Source: Methanothrix sp.
GTDB taxonomy: Archaea; Halobacteriota; Methanosarcinia; Methanotrichales; Methanotrichaceae
Assembly: GCA_028708055.1 (NCBI GenBank)
Contig: JAQVZT010000052.1
Coordinates: 1 to 12,396 of the forward strand
Direction of reading: 5' to 3'
Length of the DNA: 12,396 nucleotides
The translations under genes were made by a program, and so were the position numbers. Below the pieces are notes generated by a model. The model had not been told where the DNA came from and made no database searches. It saw only the letters and a list, made by a program, of their open reading frames with translations. Below are positions 1 through 7,245 of this stretch, in pieces. Position 1 is the stretch's first letter. Each line of letters begins with the position of its first letter.

Positions 1-114
1 ATCGATCATTTCATCTGCGTTATAGCTGGGATTGCTCCAGTCAACGCAAAAAGCAGTCACCGCCAGGAAGGCAATGAATAGCAATAATGATAATATAATA
101 ATTTTGTATCTCAT
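1..114 (-). CDS. Secreted protein, N-terminal fragment (cut by window edge)
   Basis: An open frame on the minus strand starts with ATG at 114-112 and runs 38 codons off the window edge without a stop. A strong Shine-Dalgarno-like run (GAGGTGGG, plus-strand positions 121-128) sits about 7 nt upstream, which makes the start convincing despite the short length. The N-terminus begins MRYKIIILSLLLFIAF and continues into a hydrophobic stretch of about 20 residues behind one Arg and one Lys: a typical Sec signal peptide. Residue 23 is a Cys, but the Phe before it does not fit a lipobox well, so a lipoprotein is unlikely. The mature part visible is only WSNPSYNADEMID, too short to assign a family. 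It lies in the same orientation as the secreted protein at 262-825, 147 bp downstream of it. Function unknown. Confidence 0.7.
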   Translation of the reverse strand, partial: MRYKIIILSLLLFIAFLAVTAFCVDWSNPSYNADEMID

Positions 115-261
115 GACGAACCCACCTCACCGTTGTTCAATTCTGCTGCCATTGGCGTTAACATGAAAATTATTAGTTGATAAGCTTAATGGTTATACGA
201 CAAACAACGATTTATTTTAAAAATTTTATTTGATAAAGTGCAAAAAATTAATATTTTGAAT

Positions 262-825
262 CTAATTGATCTTTCCCATGGCGATTCCTTTCCAGGACAC
301 ATAGCTGGCGCTGTATCCGTGATAATCGCCTGACAGGGATTTGCCGTTCATGGTCAGAGAAAGGCGGAAGAGAGTTAAATCATCTGAGATAATGTCCAGG
401 TTCAGCTTATTTCCGCTGATGGTCCCGGTTGCCATGGTGTTTAGAGTATTGAGGCCCACTGAGATTGTGCCTTTGCCGAATACGACATCATTGGACTGGC
501 ACATCTGCAGAGAGACAGATCGATCCAGGCTGTCCATCAGCTTAATGCTCCAGCCGCTGCTGGGGCTGAGCAGCCTCGCCTTGGGCTGAGATGACTGCGT
601 GGCGCCAATTGATCCAGGCAGATTCTTTCCTGTTATCACTGGCGTGGCATTGCCGAGCTGGTCCTGATTCCCTGGCCGGAAGATCTCATCTCCCATTGTG
701 TTCTTTATATCCTGCAGGGCGCTGCTTCCTGCCGGATTGAGCGGATCGTCCTCAGCCATTGAAGTAGCTGTCAGAAAAATGAGCACCATAATGCAGGCAA
801 GATACATTATATCAGCAATTTTCAT
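262..825 (-). CDS. Small secreted protein with beta-rich C-terminal domain, unknown function
   Basis: This 187-residue protein is predicted to be exported. I chose ATG 825-823 because it opens directly onto a signal peptide (MKIADIMYLACIMVLIFLTA, then a likely cleavage near SMA/ED at residues 22-25) and has a G-rich Shine-Dalgarno run at plus positions 837-842. An in-frame ATG at 882 would put 19 polar residues before the signal peptide. Residues 26-85 are low in hydrophobics, rich in Gly, Asn, Gln and Ser, and probably flexible. Residues 91-187 alternate short hydrophobic stretches with Gly/Asn/Asp turns and contain the repeated pattern ATGTISGNKLNLDI and SGDYHGYSAS, as expected for a beta-barrel or beta-sandwich domain. 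There is one Cys (residue 109). I do not recognise a named family. It is a stand-alone gene behind a 183-bp gap; nothing around it indicates a ligand or partner. Confidence 0.75.
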   Translation of the reverse strand: MKIADIMYLACIMVLIFLTATSMAEDDPLNPAGSSALQDIKNTMGDEIFRPGNQDQLGNATPVITGKNLPGSIGATQSSQPKARLLSPSSGWSIKLMDSLDRSVSLQMCQSNDVVFGKGTISVGLNTLNTMATGTISGNKLNLDIISDDLTLFRLSLTMNGKSLSGDYHGYSASYVSWKGIAMGKIN

Positions 826-921
826 TTCGTTAATTTCCCCCCAATTCTTGTGATAATCGTAATTGCATTTTCCAGTCATCAATGTTCTATGCTAATCATT
901 CTGTGCTCTCCAACTAACGAA

Positions 922-928
922 CATAAAA
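922..928 (-). promoter_or_regulatory. Possible TATA box for the secreted-protein gene ending at 262
   Basis: Read on the minus strand, the gap upstream of the 825 start contains TTTTATG preceded by a purine-rich BRE-like stretch. A start of transcription about 26 nt downstream would leave a leader of roughly 75 nt. A TTAATTAA stretch a little further upstream (about 936-945) is an alternative. The assignment is weak. Confidence 0.25.
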
Positions 929-956
929 CTGTCGCTTTAATTAACTGCATCCAGGC

Positions 957-973
957 AGAAAAGAAAAAAAAGA
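957..973 (-). terminator. Oligo-T terminator after the PINA gene
   Basis: On the minus strand, about 35 nt after the stop codon of the PIN-ATPase gene, the transcript would run through TTCTTTTTTTTCTTTTC. Archaeal RNA polymerase stops at oligo-T tracts without needing a hairpin, and this is the first such tract after the stop. Confidence 0.55.
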
Positions 974-1008
974 ACGAACTGAAGATCAATTCCGGCGAAA
1001 AGGCAATC

Positions 1009-2823
1009 TCATTCCGAGGTTGCCTTCTGCACCACGATCTTCTCACCGACCTTCATTCGCTTGATTATGCGCTTGGCCATCTCCGAGGACTTGGCTACCC
1101 GTATGTCGCCTCTTCTGCCCACGGTGGCCGTGAAGGCTGGCTCCTCGCCCACGAAGACCTCCACGGATTCCCCGGCCATACCTTCCAGCCAGATGATGAG
1201 ATGCTTGGCAGTATCTTCCACCCTGGGCGTTGCCAGGGCCGGAGCATCCTGGGTGCGCACATCGATATGCAGCCCCAGGTTCTTCTCGATCTGGTCGATG
1301 TTCTTGCCGGCCTTGCCGATCACTCTTGCCGCCTCGTCCTGGGGAACGTGGATGACCGCAGACGAATCGGTGAGCATCTCCACCTGGAAGGGGCCCCGCA
1401 CGTGATGCGATATCTCCTTTTCAATCTCCCGGCTGGCAAGCCTCCAGGAAGGAGACGGCCTGCGCTCCTCTTTGGAGACGGGCATGACCACGATCTGTTC
1501 GCCATAGGAGTACATCTCGAACTCATCCTGTCCCGTCTCGAAGTTCTTGACCACAATCACCGGCCTTGCCAGGTCCGCTTCTACCATGCCGCTGGGAACC
1601 TTGACCACAAACTCCACATCGAGGACATTGGTCACCTCACCTTTCTCAATGAAGACCACGGTGTCTACCACCTGAGGAATCATGCCCAGGTCAACGCGAC
1701 CGAGAAGCCGCTGCAGGGCATCGATAGCCTTATTGGCGTGCACCACGCCGATCATGCCCACGCCCGCCAGGCGCATATCCGCAAAGACCTGGAAATCGCG
1801 CGTCTTTCTGACCTCATCGTAGATGGTGTAGTCCGGCCTGACCAGGAGCAGGATATCCGCCGAGGCCTCCATGCTGCCTTCCAGCGGCCCGTACTGAGTG
1901 ATCTCGTCAGGAACCTGCAGATCGCGAGGCGATTCCAGGGTTTTGACCACATAGTTGCAGCTCAGGAGATACTCGGCAACCCCTGCGGCGAAGGTGGATT
2001 TGCCCGATCCCGGCGGACCGGCGATGAGAATGCCCCTCTGGCTCTCCTTCAGCCTATCTTTCAGCATGGCGCTATGGCGGTAGGAATCAAAGCTCACCTT
2101 GGCCACGGGCCTGACTGCTGTTATCTCCAGTCCGTCTGAAAATGGCGGTTTGGCTATGGCGATTCTCATCGGACCGAGCTGAATTACCGTCGCCCCGATC
2201 TTCTCCATCTCCACATAGCCTTCCGGGTCCGCCTTGGTCCGCTCATAGATCTCGCGAGAAAGGTCCCTCAGCTCTCTTTCCGATAGCGGCCTCTCTCCCA
2301 GGCGAACCAGAGAAAAATCCCCAACCCTGCCGCGTTTGGCCATGGGAATGGCACCTTCTTTGAGATGCACGGAAAGAGTATCATCGGTGAAGTATTTCTC
2401 CAAGCTCAGGGGCTTGATAGCCTCTCGCTGGGGGCGGACGTACTCAACGTCCAGGCCCATGGCTTCTGCCACCCGGAACTGGACCTGATCGCTGGTAAGG
2501 AAAGAGGCTCCAAGCTCCAGGGCAACATCCCGGATCATGGCATCGATTTCTCCACCGCCGGCGAGCTTGATCTGGTCCAAATTGGGCCTTATGCCCACAT
2601 ATTCCAGCTCGATCTTGCCGGTCTTGGCAAGTTCCGAGAGCCTCCTCAGCTCCTCCAATCCTCGAATGCCGATATCTCTTCCATGATTGGCCTGAGCTTC
2701 CAGCTCGGCTACAACTGCTTCAGGTACCACGATCCTGTGGCCCTTCAATTCACCTGCTTTGATCTTGGCAGAGACTCTGCCATCGATTACCACGCTGGTA
2801 TCTGGCACTAACGGTTGCGCCAT
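1009..2823 (-). CDS. PIN-domain, PilT/VirB11-like ATPase with KH domain (PINA family, COG1855)
   Basis: This 604-residue protein has three domains in order. An N-terminal PIN nuclease-like domain (about 5-125) keeps its acidic residues: D8 in VPDTSVVIDGR, D14, E40, E92 and D94. A secretion-ATPase-like RecA core follows, with Walker A GPPGSGKS at 269-276 and a Walker B-like TIYDEV ending near E337. A C-terminal KH nucleic-acid-binding domain has the loop IGKAGKN near 502-508. This is the archaeal PINA architecture. The Sulfolobus member is reported to be an ATPase that interacts with the Holliday-junction resolvase Hjc and drives branch migration; the same role here is inference. I prefer ATG 2823 because AAAGG lies about 12 nt upstream and it opens directly on the PIN domain; ATG 2835 would add four residues and has no ribosome site. 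The gene follows the 3552-2869 gene by 45 nt, so co-transcription is likely. An oligo-T terminator follows it. Confidence 0.93.
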   Translation of the reverse strand: MAQPLVPDTSVVIDGRVSAKIKAGELKGHRIVVPEAVVAELEAQANHGRDIGIRGLEELRRLSELAKTGKIELEYVGIRPNLDQIKLAGGGEIDAMIRDVALELGASFLTSDQVQFRVAEAMGLDVEYVRPQREAIKPLSLEKYFTDDTLSVHLKEGAIPMAKRGRVGDFSLVRLGERPLSERELRDLSREIYERTKADPEGYVEMEKIGATVIQLGPMRIAIAKPPFSDGLEITAVRPVAKVSFDSYRHSAMLKDRLKESQRGILIAGPPGSGKSTFAAGVAEYLLSCNYVVKTLESPRDLQVPDEITQYGPLEGSMEASADILLLVRPDYTIYDEVRKTRDFQVFADMRLAGVGMIGVVHANKAIDALQRLLGRVDLGMIPQVVDTVVFIEKGEVTNVLDVEFVVKVPSGMVEADLARPVIVVKNFETGQDEFEMYSYGEQIVVMPVSKEERRPSPSWRLASREIEKEISHHVRGPFQVEMLTDSSAVIHVPQDEAARVIGKAGKNIDQIEKNLGLHIDVRTQDAPALATPRVEDTAKHLIIWLEGMAGESVEVFVGEEPAFTATVGRRGDIRVAKSSEMAKRIIKRMKVGEKIVVQKATSE

Positions 2824-2868
2824 CGTCTGTAACATCCTTTAATCATCATTTGTCATCTAGAATTCGGG

Positions 2869-3552
2869 CTAAAGATAGACTATATCCATCTTTCGCTTTT
2901 CAGCTATCCATTCCAGCACATAGTCTATGTCCAGTTGTCTTCTGGTCTGTTGACCGGACTGCACCACTATGATCGGGCTGCTCTTCATGGCCTCGGCGAT
3001 CTTCTGAGAGGCGACTGCCCCAAACCCGGGATCCAGCCTTCTCAATATGTAGAGCCTTATGTCGCTACAGGCAAAGCCTTCGTCGGTTCTGTGCCCCAGT
3101 TCGATGCAGACGTTTCCCGGTAATGATTGCAGCCGAAAGGCCACTGTGTAGCTGGCAAATTTGCTGCGATCGTAGAGTTTTCTCTCCTGAAAAGCAGGCC
3201 GAAGATCCTCTTCCATTATGGCGGTACCCAGGGCGATCAGGTCTTGGGACGCCTGGCTGGAGTATTGGGGGCACCCGGCAAGCTTGGTAGCGGTGAGATT
3301 CTTCAGGGATGCATTCTTTGCATGGCAGTATTCGTTTTCATCCACTGCCCAGAAATCCCGGTTCAAAGGAAATGTGGCTTTTGCATAGTTGTCGCAGTTC
3401 TTGCACTTCATCGCAATGATGTTTTCCTTATTCAGGAATGGCGCGATGCCTTCAAGGATGGTAAGAGCATCTGCGACCCGGAAGTCCGCGGCCTGTCCCA
3501 TATTCCTCTTGGCTTCCCGGACGGCAAAGAGTATTTCGTTCCTGTTGTCCAT
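2869..3552 (-). CDS. Conserved-looking hypothetical protein with possible metal-binding cysteines
   Basis: This 227-residue soluble protein has no signal peptide or membrane segment. ATG 3552 is supported by AAAGGA at plus positions 3560-3565, 7 nt upstream. Cysteines fall in a pattern that could hold zinc or an iron-sulfur cluster: C50-K-N-C53, then C76 followed by His77, then C94 before Pro; C149 and C162 lie further on. The middle (about 125-170) alternates hydrophobic and charged residues and carries GNVCIELGHRTDEGFACSD. The C-terminal third contains SSPIIVVQSGQQTRRQLDID, a strand-loop-helix that could close an alpha/beta fold. I do not recognise a family. It is the first gene of a minus-strand pair with the PIN-ATPase gene 45 nt downstream, and it is divergent from the por run. 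A role connected with PINA is suggested only by position. Confidence 0.8.
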   Translation of the reverse strand: MDNRNEILFAVREAKRNMGQAADFRVADALTILEGIAPFLNKENIIAMKCKNCDNYAKATFPLNRDFWAVDENEYCHAKNASLKNLTATKLAGCPQYSSQASQDLIALGTAIMEEDLRPAFQERKLYDRSKFASYTVAFRLQSLPGNVCIELGHRTDEGFACSDIRLYILRRLDPGFGAVASQKIAEAMKSSPIIVVQSGQQTRRQLDIDYVLEWIAEKRKMDIVYL

Positions 3553-3644
3553 AGACTATTCCTTTTTCCGCTCTGGACTCTTGCCCGAGCGGATTGATAC
3601 TGGGGTTGTATGAAGTGCATCTTACATAAGAACTTGCCGTGGCT

Positions 3645-3662
3645 CCGAAAGAGATATATTTA
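3645..3662 (+). promoter_or_regulatory. BRE/TATA promoter of the por-purO-ftr run
   Basis: CCGAAAG (3645-3651) followed by AGATATATTTA (3652-3662) matches an archaeal BRE plus TATA box in the plus orientation. Transcription would start near 3685-3690, about 30-35 nt before the TTG start of porC and just upstream of its GGAGGT. It is the only strong promoter visible ahead of the seven genes, whose junctions are very short. Confidence 0.7.
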
Positions 3663-3708
3663 CTCATCACTTTTTCGCGGGGAAGAGAAGATCAGAGCGC
3701 GAGTTATT

Positions 3709-3714
3709 GGAGGT
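3709..3714 (+). promoter_or_regulatory. Ribosome binding site GGAGGT deciding the TTG start of porC
   Basis: A full GGAGGT stands 6 nt before TTG 3721. Together with the promoter at 3645-3662 it rules out the in-frame ATG at 3610, which would lie upstream of the transcript. Confidence 0.75.
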
Positions 3715-3720
3715 CAGCCC

Positions 3721-4257
3721 TTGAAAGAGATTCGATTACATGGTCGCGGTGGCCAAGGATCGGTCACAGCTGCCGAAATGATTGCCGTTGCTGCTTTTGA
3801 GGACAAGAGGTTCTCACAGGCGTTTCCGGCCTTTGGAGTGGAACGCAGAGGTGCGCCGGTCATGGCCTTTGCCAGGATCGCCGATAAACCCATCAGGGTC
3901 CGAAGTCAGATCTATGAGCCGGATTATGTCATAGTCCAGGACGTGACATTGCTCGATGTAGTGGACGTGGCGGCAGGGCTCAAGCCGACCGGGAAGATAA
4001 TAATAAACACCGACCGGCCCGGCGAGACGCTCAAGCTGAAGACCGACGCGGAGGTTATTACTATCGATGCCACCAGGATCGCTATGGAGATCCTGAAGCG
4101 GCCTATCGTCAATACCACCATGCTGGGCGCATTCTGCGGAGCGAGCAAAGAGGTCGGCCTGGAGAGCCTGAACAAGGCTATTTCAGAGCGATTCAAAGGG
4201 GAGCTGGGCAAGAAGAACCTGCTCGCCATTAAAACGGCCTATGAGAGGGTATCTTAA
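3721..4257 (+). CDS. porC: Pyruvate synthase (pyruvate:ferredoxin oxidoreductase) gamma subunit
   Basis: This is the gamma subunit of the four-subunit archaeal pyruvate synthase, which with ferredoxin interconverts pyruvate plus CoA and acetyl-CoA plus CO2; in a methanogen it runs mainly toward pyruvate. The 178 residues match the usual length. The family signature is clear: N-terminal IRLHGRGGQGSVTAAEMIA, then SQAFPAFGVERRGAPVMAF, followed by a Rossmann-like core (YVIVQDVTLL, KIIINTDRP) and NTTMLGAFCGA near residues 125-140. I start it at TTG 3721 because of the GGAGGT 6 nt upstream and the TATA box at 3652-3662; the in-frame ATG at 3610 would add 37 unrelated residues and precede the promoter. 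The stop TAA overlaps the next ATG by one base (TAATG), which points to translational coupling with porD. The gene is also called porG in some genomes. Confidence 0.95.
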   Translation: MKEIRLHGRGGQGSVTAAEMIAVAAFEDKRFSQAFPAFGVERRGAPVMAFARIADKPIRVRSQIYEPDYVIVQDVTLLDVVDVAAGLKPTGKIIINTDRPGETLKLKTDAEVITIDATRIAMEILKRPIVNTTMLGAFCGASKEVGLESLNKAISERFKGELGKKNLLAIKTAYERVS

Positions 4258-4514
4258 TGGCAATCAAAGCGGGAAGTTTGGTGGACGCCTGCAGCACTCG
4301 CATAACAAAGACCGGTGCCTGGCGCACATTCGTACCTCAATTCGATCACGATAAATGCATAAAATGCAGCCTCTGTGAGATTTATTGTCCAGAGGGCTGC
4401 ATCCACCAGGAAGATGGGCTGTTTGTTCCCGACCTGGACTACTGCAAAGGCTGCAGCGTGTGTGCCAATGAATGCCCACGCATGGCAATTACAATGGTCT
4501 TGGAGGAGAAGTGA
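4257..4514 (+). CDS. porD: Pyruvate synthase delta subunit (2x[4Fe-4S] ferredoxin-like)
   Basis: This 85-residue subunit carries electrons between the catalytic subunits and external ferredoxin. Two complete [4Fe-4S] motifs are visible: C34-IK-C37-SL-C40-EIY-C44-P and C63-KG-C66-SV-C69-ANE-C73-P. The N-terminal tail (TKTGAWRTFVPQFDHDKC) is typical of archaeal PorD. It starts one base inside the porC stop and its TGA overlaps the porA ATG by one base (TGATG), so porC, porD and porA are almost certainly translated as a coupled set. The ribosome site for porA (GGAGG in TTGGAGGAGAAG) lies within the end of porD. Nothing is missing compared with known members. Confidence 0.96.
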   Translation: MAIKAGSLVDACSTRITKTGAWRTFVPQFDHDKCIKCSLCEIYCPEGCIHQEDGLFVPDLDYCKGCSVCANECPRMAITMVLEEK

Positions 4515-5707
4515 TGAGCGAGAAGACTGCTAGCAAAAAAGTTGTAGAGGGCTCTTACGCAGTGGCCCACGCGGTCATGTGCTGCCGGCCGGATGTGATC
4601 TCTGCCTATCCGATTACGCCTCAGACTCACATTGTTGAGAACCTCTCCCAGATGGTAGCGGATGGCGAGCTTGACAGCGAATTTCTAACCGTGGATTCCG
4701 AATTCTCGGCCCTCTCCGTTCTGGTCGGAGTAATCGCAGCCGGAGGCAGAGGCTACTCCTCGACCACCAGCCAGGGCCTGGCCCTGATGTACGAGGTCCT
4801 GTATAACGTCTCAGGAATGAGGCTACCTATTGTCATGAATGTGGCCAACCGGGCGGTTGGCGCCCCGCTTAACATCTGGAACGACCAGCAGGATTCCATC
4901 GGCGCTCGCGACGTGGGATGGCTGCAGATCTATGCCGAGGATGTTCAGGAGGCGGTCGATGCTACGCTGCAGGCCTATAAGATCGCGGAGGACAAAGAGA
5001 TTCGAATGCCCATCATGGTCTGCATGGATGGATTCGTCCTCACTCACGTCTACGAGCCGGTGGAGCTTCTGGACAAGGAAAAGGCCAGGGAGTTTTTGCC
5101 TGACTTCCAGCCGGACTACATCCTGGACCCTGCTCACCCCAAGACCTTTGGAGCCTTTGCAGACCCCTCAACATTCACTGAGTTCCGATATCAGCAGTTC
5201 GAGGCCCAGCAGAATGCGCTCGTCAAGATCGAGAAGGTTGCGCGTGAGTTTGAGGCGGCCTTTGGAAGGTACTACGGCGGGCTACTGGACGGCTACTTCC
5301 TGGATGACGCAGAGACAGTAATTGTAGCAATGGGCTCGGTAGTCGGCACCATCAAGGATGCCATCGATGCCATGCGTGCGGAAGGAAAGAAGGTCGGTCT
5401 GCTCAAGGTGAGAAGCTACCGGCCATTCCCGGTGCAGGCTCTGCGAAAGGCCTTGAAGGATGCCAGCGTAATTGCCGTTATCGAGAAGGACGTTTCCATA
5501 GGATGCGAAGCAGGCCTTGTAACCGATCTGAAGGCGGCATTCTACAACAGCAATATCAGAACGCCCATTATCGGTTTTGCGGCGGGCCTCGGCGGTCGCG
5601 ATATCACCATCAAGGACATCAGAAGTATCGTCTCCAAGGCAGAAGCTGCCCGCAAGGGAGAGCAGCCCGAGTTTGAATTCCTGAATCTGAGGACGGAGAT
5701 CCTTTAG
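4514..5707 (+). CDS. porA: Pyruvate synthase alpha subunit
   Basis: This 397-residue subunit holds the pyrimidine-binding half of the thiamine diphosphate site and the substrate residues of pyruvate synthase. AYPITPQTHIVE (31-42) contains the Thr (T35) that contacts pyruvate in this family, and MNVANRAVGAPLNIWNDQQD (108-127) contains the conserved Arg (R113). VDSEFSALSVLVGVIAAG (60-77) and SSTTSQGLALMYEVLY are further hallmarks. Residues from about 255 form the transketolase C-terminal-like domain (VIVAMGSVVGTIKDAID; VGLLKVRSYRPFP). I chose ATG 4514, which overlaps the porD TGA by one base and has GGAGGAG upstream; the upstream in-frame ATG at 4472 lies inside porD and would add 14 unrelated residues. 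A 12-nt gap separates it from porB. Confidence 0.96.
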   Translation: MSEKTASKKVVEGSYAVAHAVMCCRPDVISAYPITPQTHIVENLSQMVADGELDSEFLTVDSEFSALSVLVGVIAAGGRGYSSTTSQGLALMYEVLYNVSGMRLPIVMNVANRAVGAPLNIWNDQQDSIGARDVGWLQIYAEDVQEAVDATLQAYKIAEDKEIRMPIMVCMDGFVLTHVYEPVELLDKEKAREFLPDFQPDYILDPAHPKTFGAFADPSTFTEFRYQQFEAQQNALVKIEKVAREFEAAFGRYYGGLLDGYFLDDAETVIVAMGSVVGTIKDAIDAMRAEGKKVGLLKVRSYRPFPVQALRKALKDASVIAVIEKDVSIGCEAGLVTDLKAAFYNSNIRTPIIGFAAGLGGRDITIKDIRSIVSKAEAARKGEQPEFEFLNLRTEIL

Positions 5708-5719
5708 GAGCTGAGAAAA

Positions 5720-6595
5720 ATGGAAAAATCTTTGCTGGCACCTGGGCATAGGGCCTGTGCAGGATGCGCCATGCCTACTACAATCAGGCTGGTATTGGAT
5801 GCCGCGGGACCGAATACCATCGTGGTCTCGCCCACGGGCTGCCTGGAGGTAACAACCACTCCATTTCCGGAGAGCGCCTGGTGTGTCCCCTGGGTCCACT
5901 CCCTCTTCGAGAATGCTTCCGCGGTAGCCTCCGGTGTGGAGGTTATGCTGAAGAGACAGGGAAAGGACACCAACGTGGTTATCATCGGCGGAGATGGCAG
6001 CACCTTTGATATCGGCATGGGCTGCAACTCCGGCATGTTCGAGCGCGGGCACAAGGTTCTCTACGTCTGCTATGATAATGAGGCCTACATGAACACCGGC
6101 GTGCAGAGAAGCGGATCTACGCCGTTTTGCGCGCAGACTACTACTACTCCGCCTGGCAGCCAGAGCCAGGGAAATGCCCGGCCCAAGAAGGACATGCCGG
6201 CTATTGCCCTTGCCCACAGGGTTCCCTACGTGGCTACCGCGTCGGTCGCTTATCCTGTGGACCTCCGGCGGAAGGTCAAGAAGGCTCTGCAGGTGAACGG
6301 GCCATCATATATTCAGGTCAATGCGCCCTGCATCACCGGCTGGACATTTGATGCCGGCACGATGATCGAGCTGGCCCGCCTGGCTGTGGAGACCGGCCTG
6401 TGGCCGCTCACCGAATACGAGAATGGGGAGCTGACCGGGGTCAAGAAGGTGCGCAGACCCAAGCCTGTGCAGGAGTACCTCAAGCTGCAAGGCCGCTACA
6501 AGCACCTCTTCAAGAAGGCCGAATGTGCGGATAACCTGGGACGGATTCAGGCCCTGGCCGATGCCAACATCGCCAGGTACAAGCTGGTTGACTGA
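5720..6595 (+). CDS. porB: Pyruvate synthase beta subunit (TPP-binding)
   Basis: This 291-residue subunit binds the diphosphate of thiamine diphosphate and one [4Fe-4S] cluster. The TPP motif begins at GDGSTFDIG (91-99) and closes at YDNEAYMNTG (118-127), with D92 and N120/N125 as likely Mg and phosphate ligands. The four cluster cysteines are C13 and C16 (HRACAGC), C41 (SPTGCLEV) and C204 (NAPCITGW). Its size is normal for archaeal PorB, and ATG 5720 has GGAG overlapping the end of porA. With porC, porD and porA the heterotetramer is complete, so the enzyme should be functional. The stop is followed by only two bases before the purO ATG. The enzyme is cytosolic and oxygen-sensitive. Confidence 0.96.
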   Translation: MEKSLLAPGHRACAGCAMPTTIRLVLDAAGPNTIVVSPTGCLEVTTTPFPESAWCVPWVHSLFENASAVASGVEVMLKRQGKDTNVVIIGGDGSTFDIGMGCNSGMFERGHKVLYVCYDNEAYMNTGVQRSGSTPFCAQTTTTPPGSQSQGNARPKKDMPAIALAHRVPYVATASVAYPVDLRRKVKKALQVNGPSYIQVNAPCITGWTFDAGTMIELARLAVETGLWPLTEYENGELTGVKKVRRPKPVQEYLKLQGRYKHLFKKAECADNLGRIQALADANIARYKLVD

Positions 6596-6597
6596 AT

Positions 6598-7221
6598 ATG
6601 TATGTAGGCCGAATAGTCATAGTAGGCCGCAGCAAAGGAAGGAGCTTTGTCGCCTACAGAGTCTCCTCCCGCTCTTTTCCCAATCGCAGAGCCGAAGTGC
6701 GCGGCCAGAGCATCATGGTCTCGCCGATCGACAGCGCTGACCTAGCCAGGAATCCTTACATCGCCTACAACTGCATCCGGGCGTCCGGCGGCGCCGAAAA
6801 TGGATTTGCGGTGGTGAGCAACGGCACTCATACCGACATGATCTTTGAGAGAATACAGGATGGCCAGAAGCCTATGGACGCCATCGTCCTCAGCCTGGCT
6901 GCCTACGGCTACGAAAGGGATGAGCTTGATACCCCGCGAATAGCGGGCGCCGTGCAGGCGGATCATGCGTGGCTGGGAATCGCCAGGAAGGACGAGTTGC
7001 GGGTCAAGCAGTTTGATTTGACGGAAGACGGTTCTTTCCTCGTGGCGACATATGAGAAGACCGACTTTGAAGCGATAGATCTGAGGGCGGAGTCTGCCGG
7101 GCAAGTGGCGAAAGCGGCTTATGATCTGCCCCTGGAAAGGCCGGTCTGTGCGGCTGCGGCATTTGCAGAGCTGGCGAATAAGGGCTGTGGTTTTGAGCTG
7201 GCTGTCTTCAATCCGAGATAG
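6598..7221 (+). CDS. purO: Archaeal IMP cyclohydrolase
   Basis: PurO closes the second purine ring, converting FAICAR to IMP, the last step of de novo purine synthesis in many archaea, where it replaces the cyclohydrolase domain of bacterial PurH. The 207 residues show the family's signature: MYVGRIVIVG at the start, FVAYRVSSRSFPNR (about 20-33), NPYIAYNCIR (57-66), VVSNGTHTDMI (75-85), and DTPRIAGAVQ (115-124). ATG 6598 lies 2 nt after the porB stop and aligns with the conserved N-terminus; there is no separate promoter, so it depends on the por transcript. Its formyl group comes from the preceding FAICAR synthetase step, usually PurP with formate in methanogens; purP is not in this window. 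Length and motifs look intact. Confidence 0.93.
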   Translation: MYVGRIVIVGRSKGRSFVAYRVSSRSFPNRRAEVRGQSIMVSPIDSADLARNPYIAYNCIRASGGAENGFAVVSNGTHTDMIFERIQDGQKPMDAIVLSLAAYGYERDELDTPRIAGAVQADHAWLGIARKDELRVKQFDLTEDGSFLVATYEKTDFEAIDLRAESAGQVAKAAYDLPLERPVCAAAAFAELANKGCGFELAVFNPR

Positions 7222-7245
7222 AAACGAAATTTGTTGAGGGATGAT

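Noticed and set aside
850..2139. Long plus-strand open frame (429 codons) opposite the PINA gene
   Set aside because: It mirrors the codon bias of a clear PIN-ATPase-KH gene on the other strand; its product is His/Leu-rich without domain structure, and its start lies in the upstream gap without a ribosome site. The plus-strand frame at 2365-2811 is rejected for the same reason.
5282..6217. Minus-strand open frame (311 codons) opposite porA/porB
   Set aside because: It lies across two well-supported por genes and has no recognisable motif or ribosome site; it is a reading-frame shadow.
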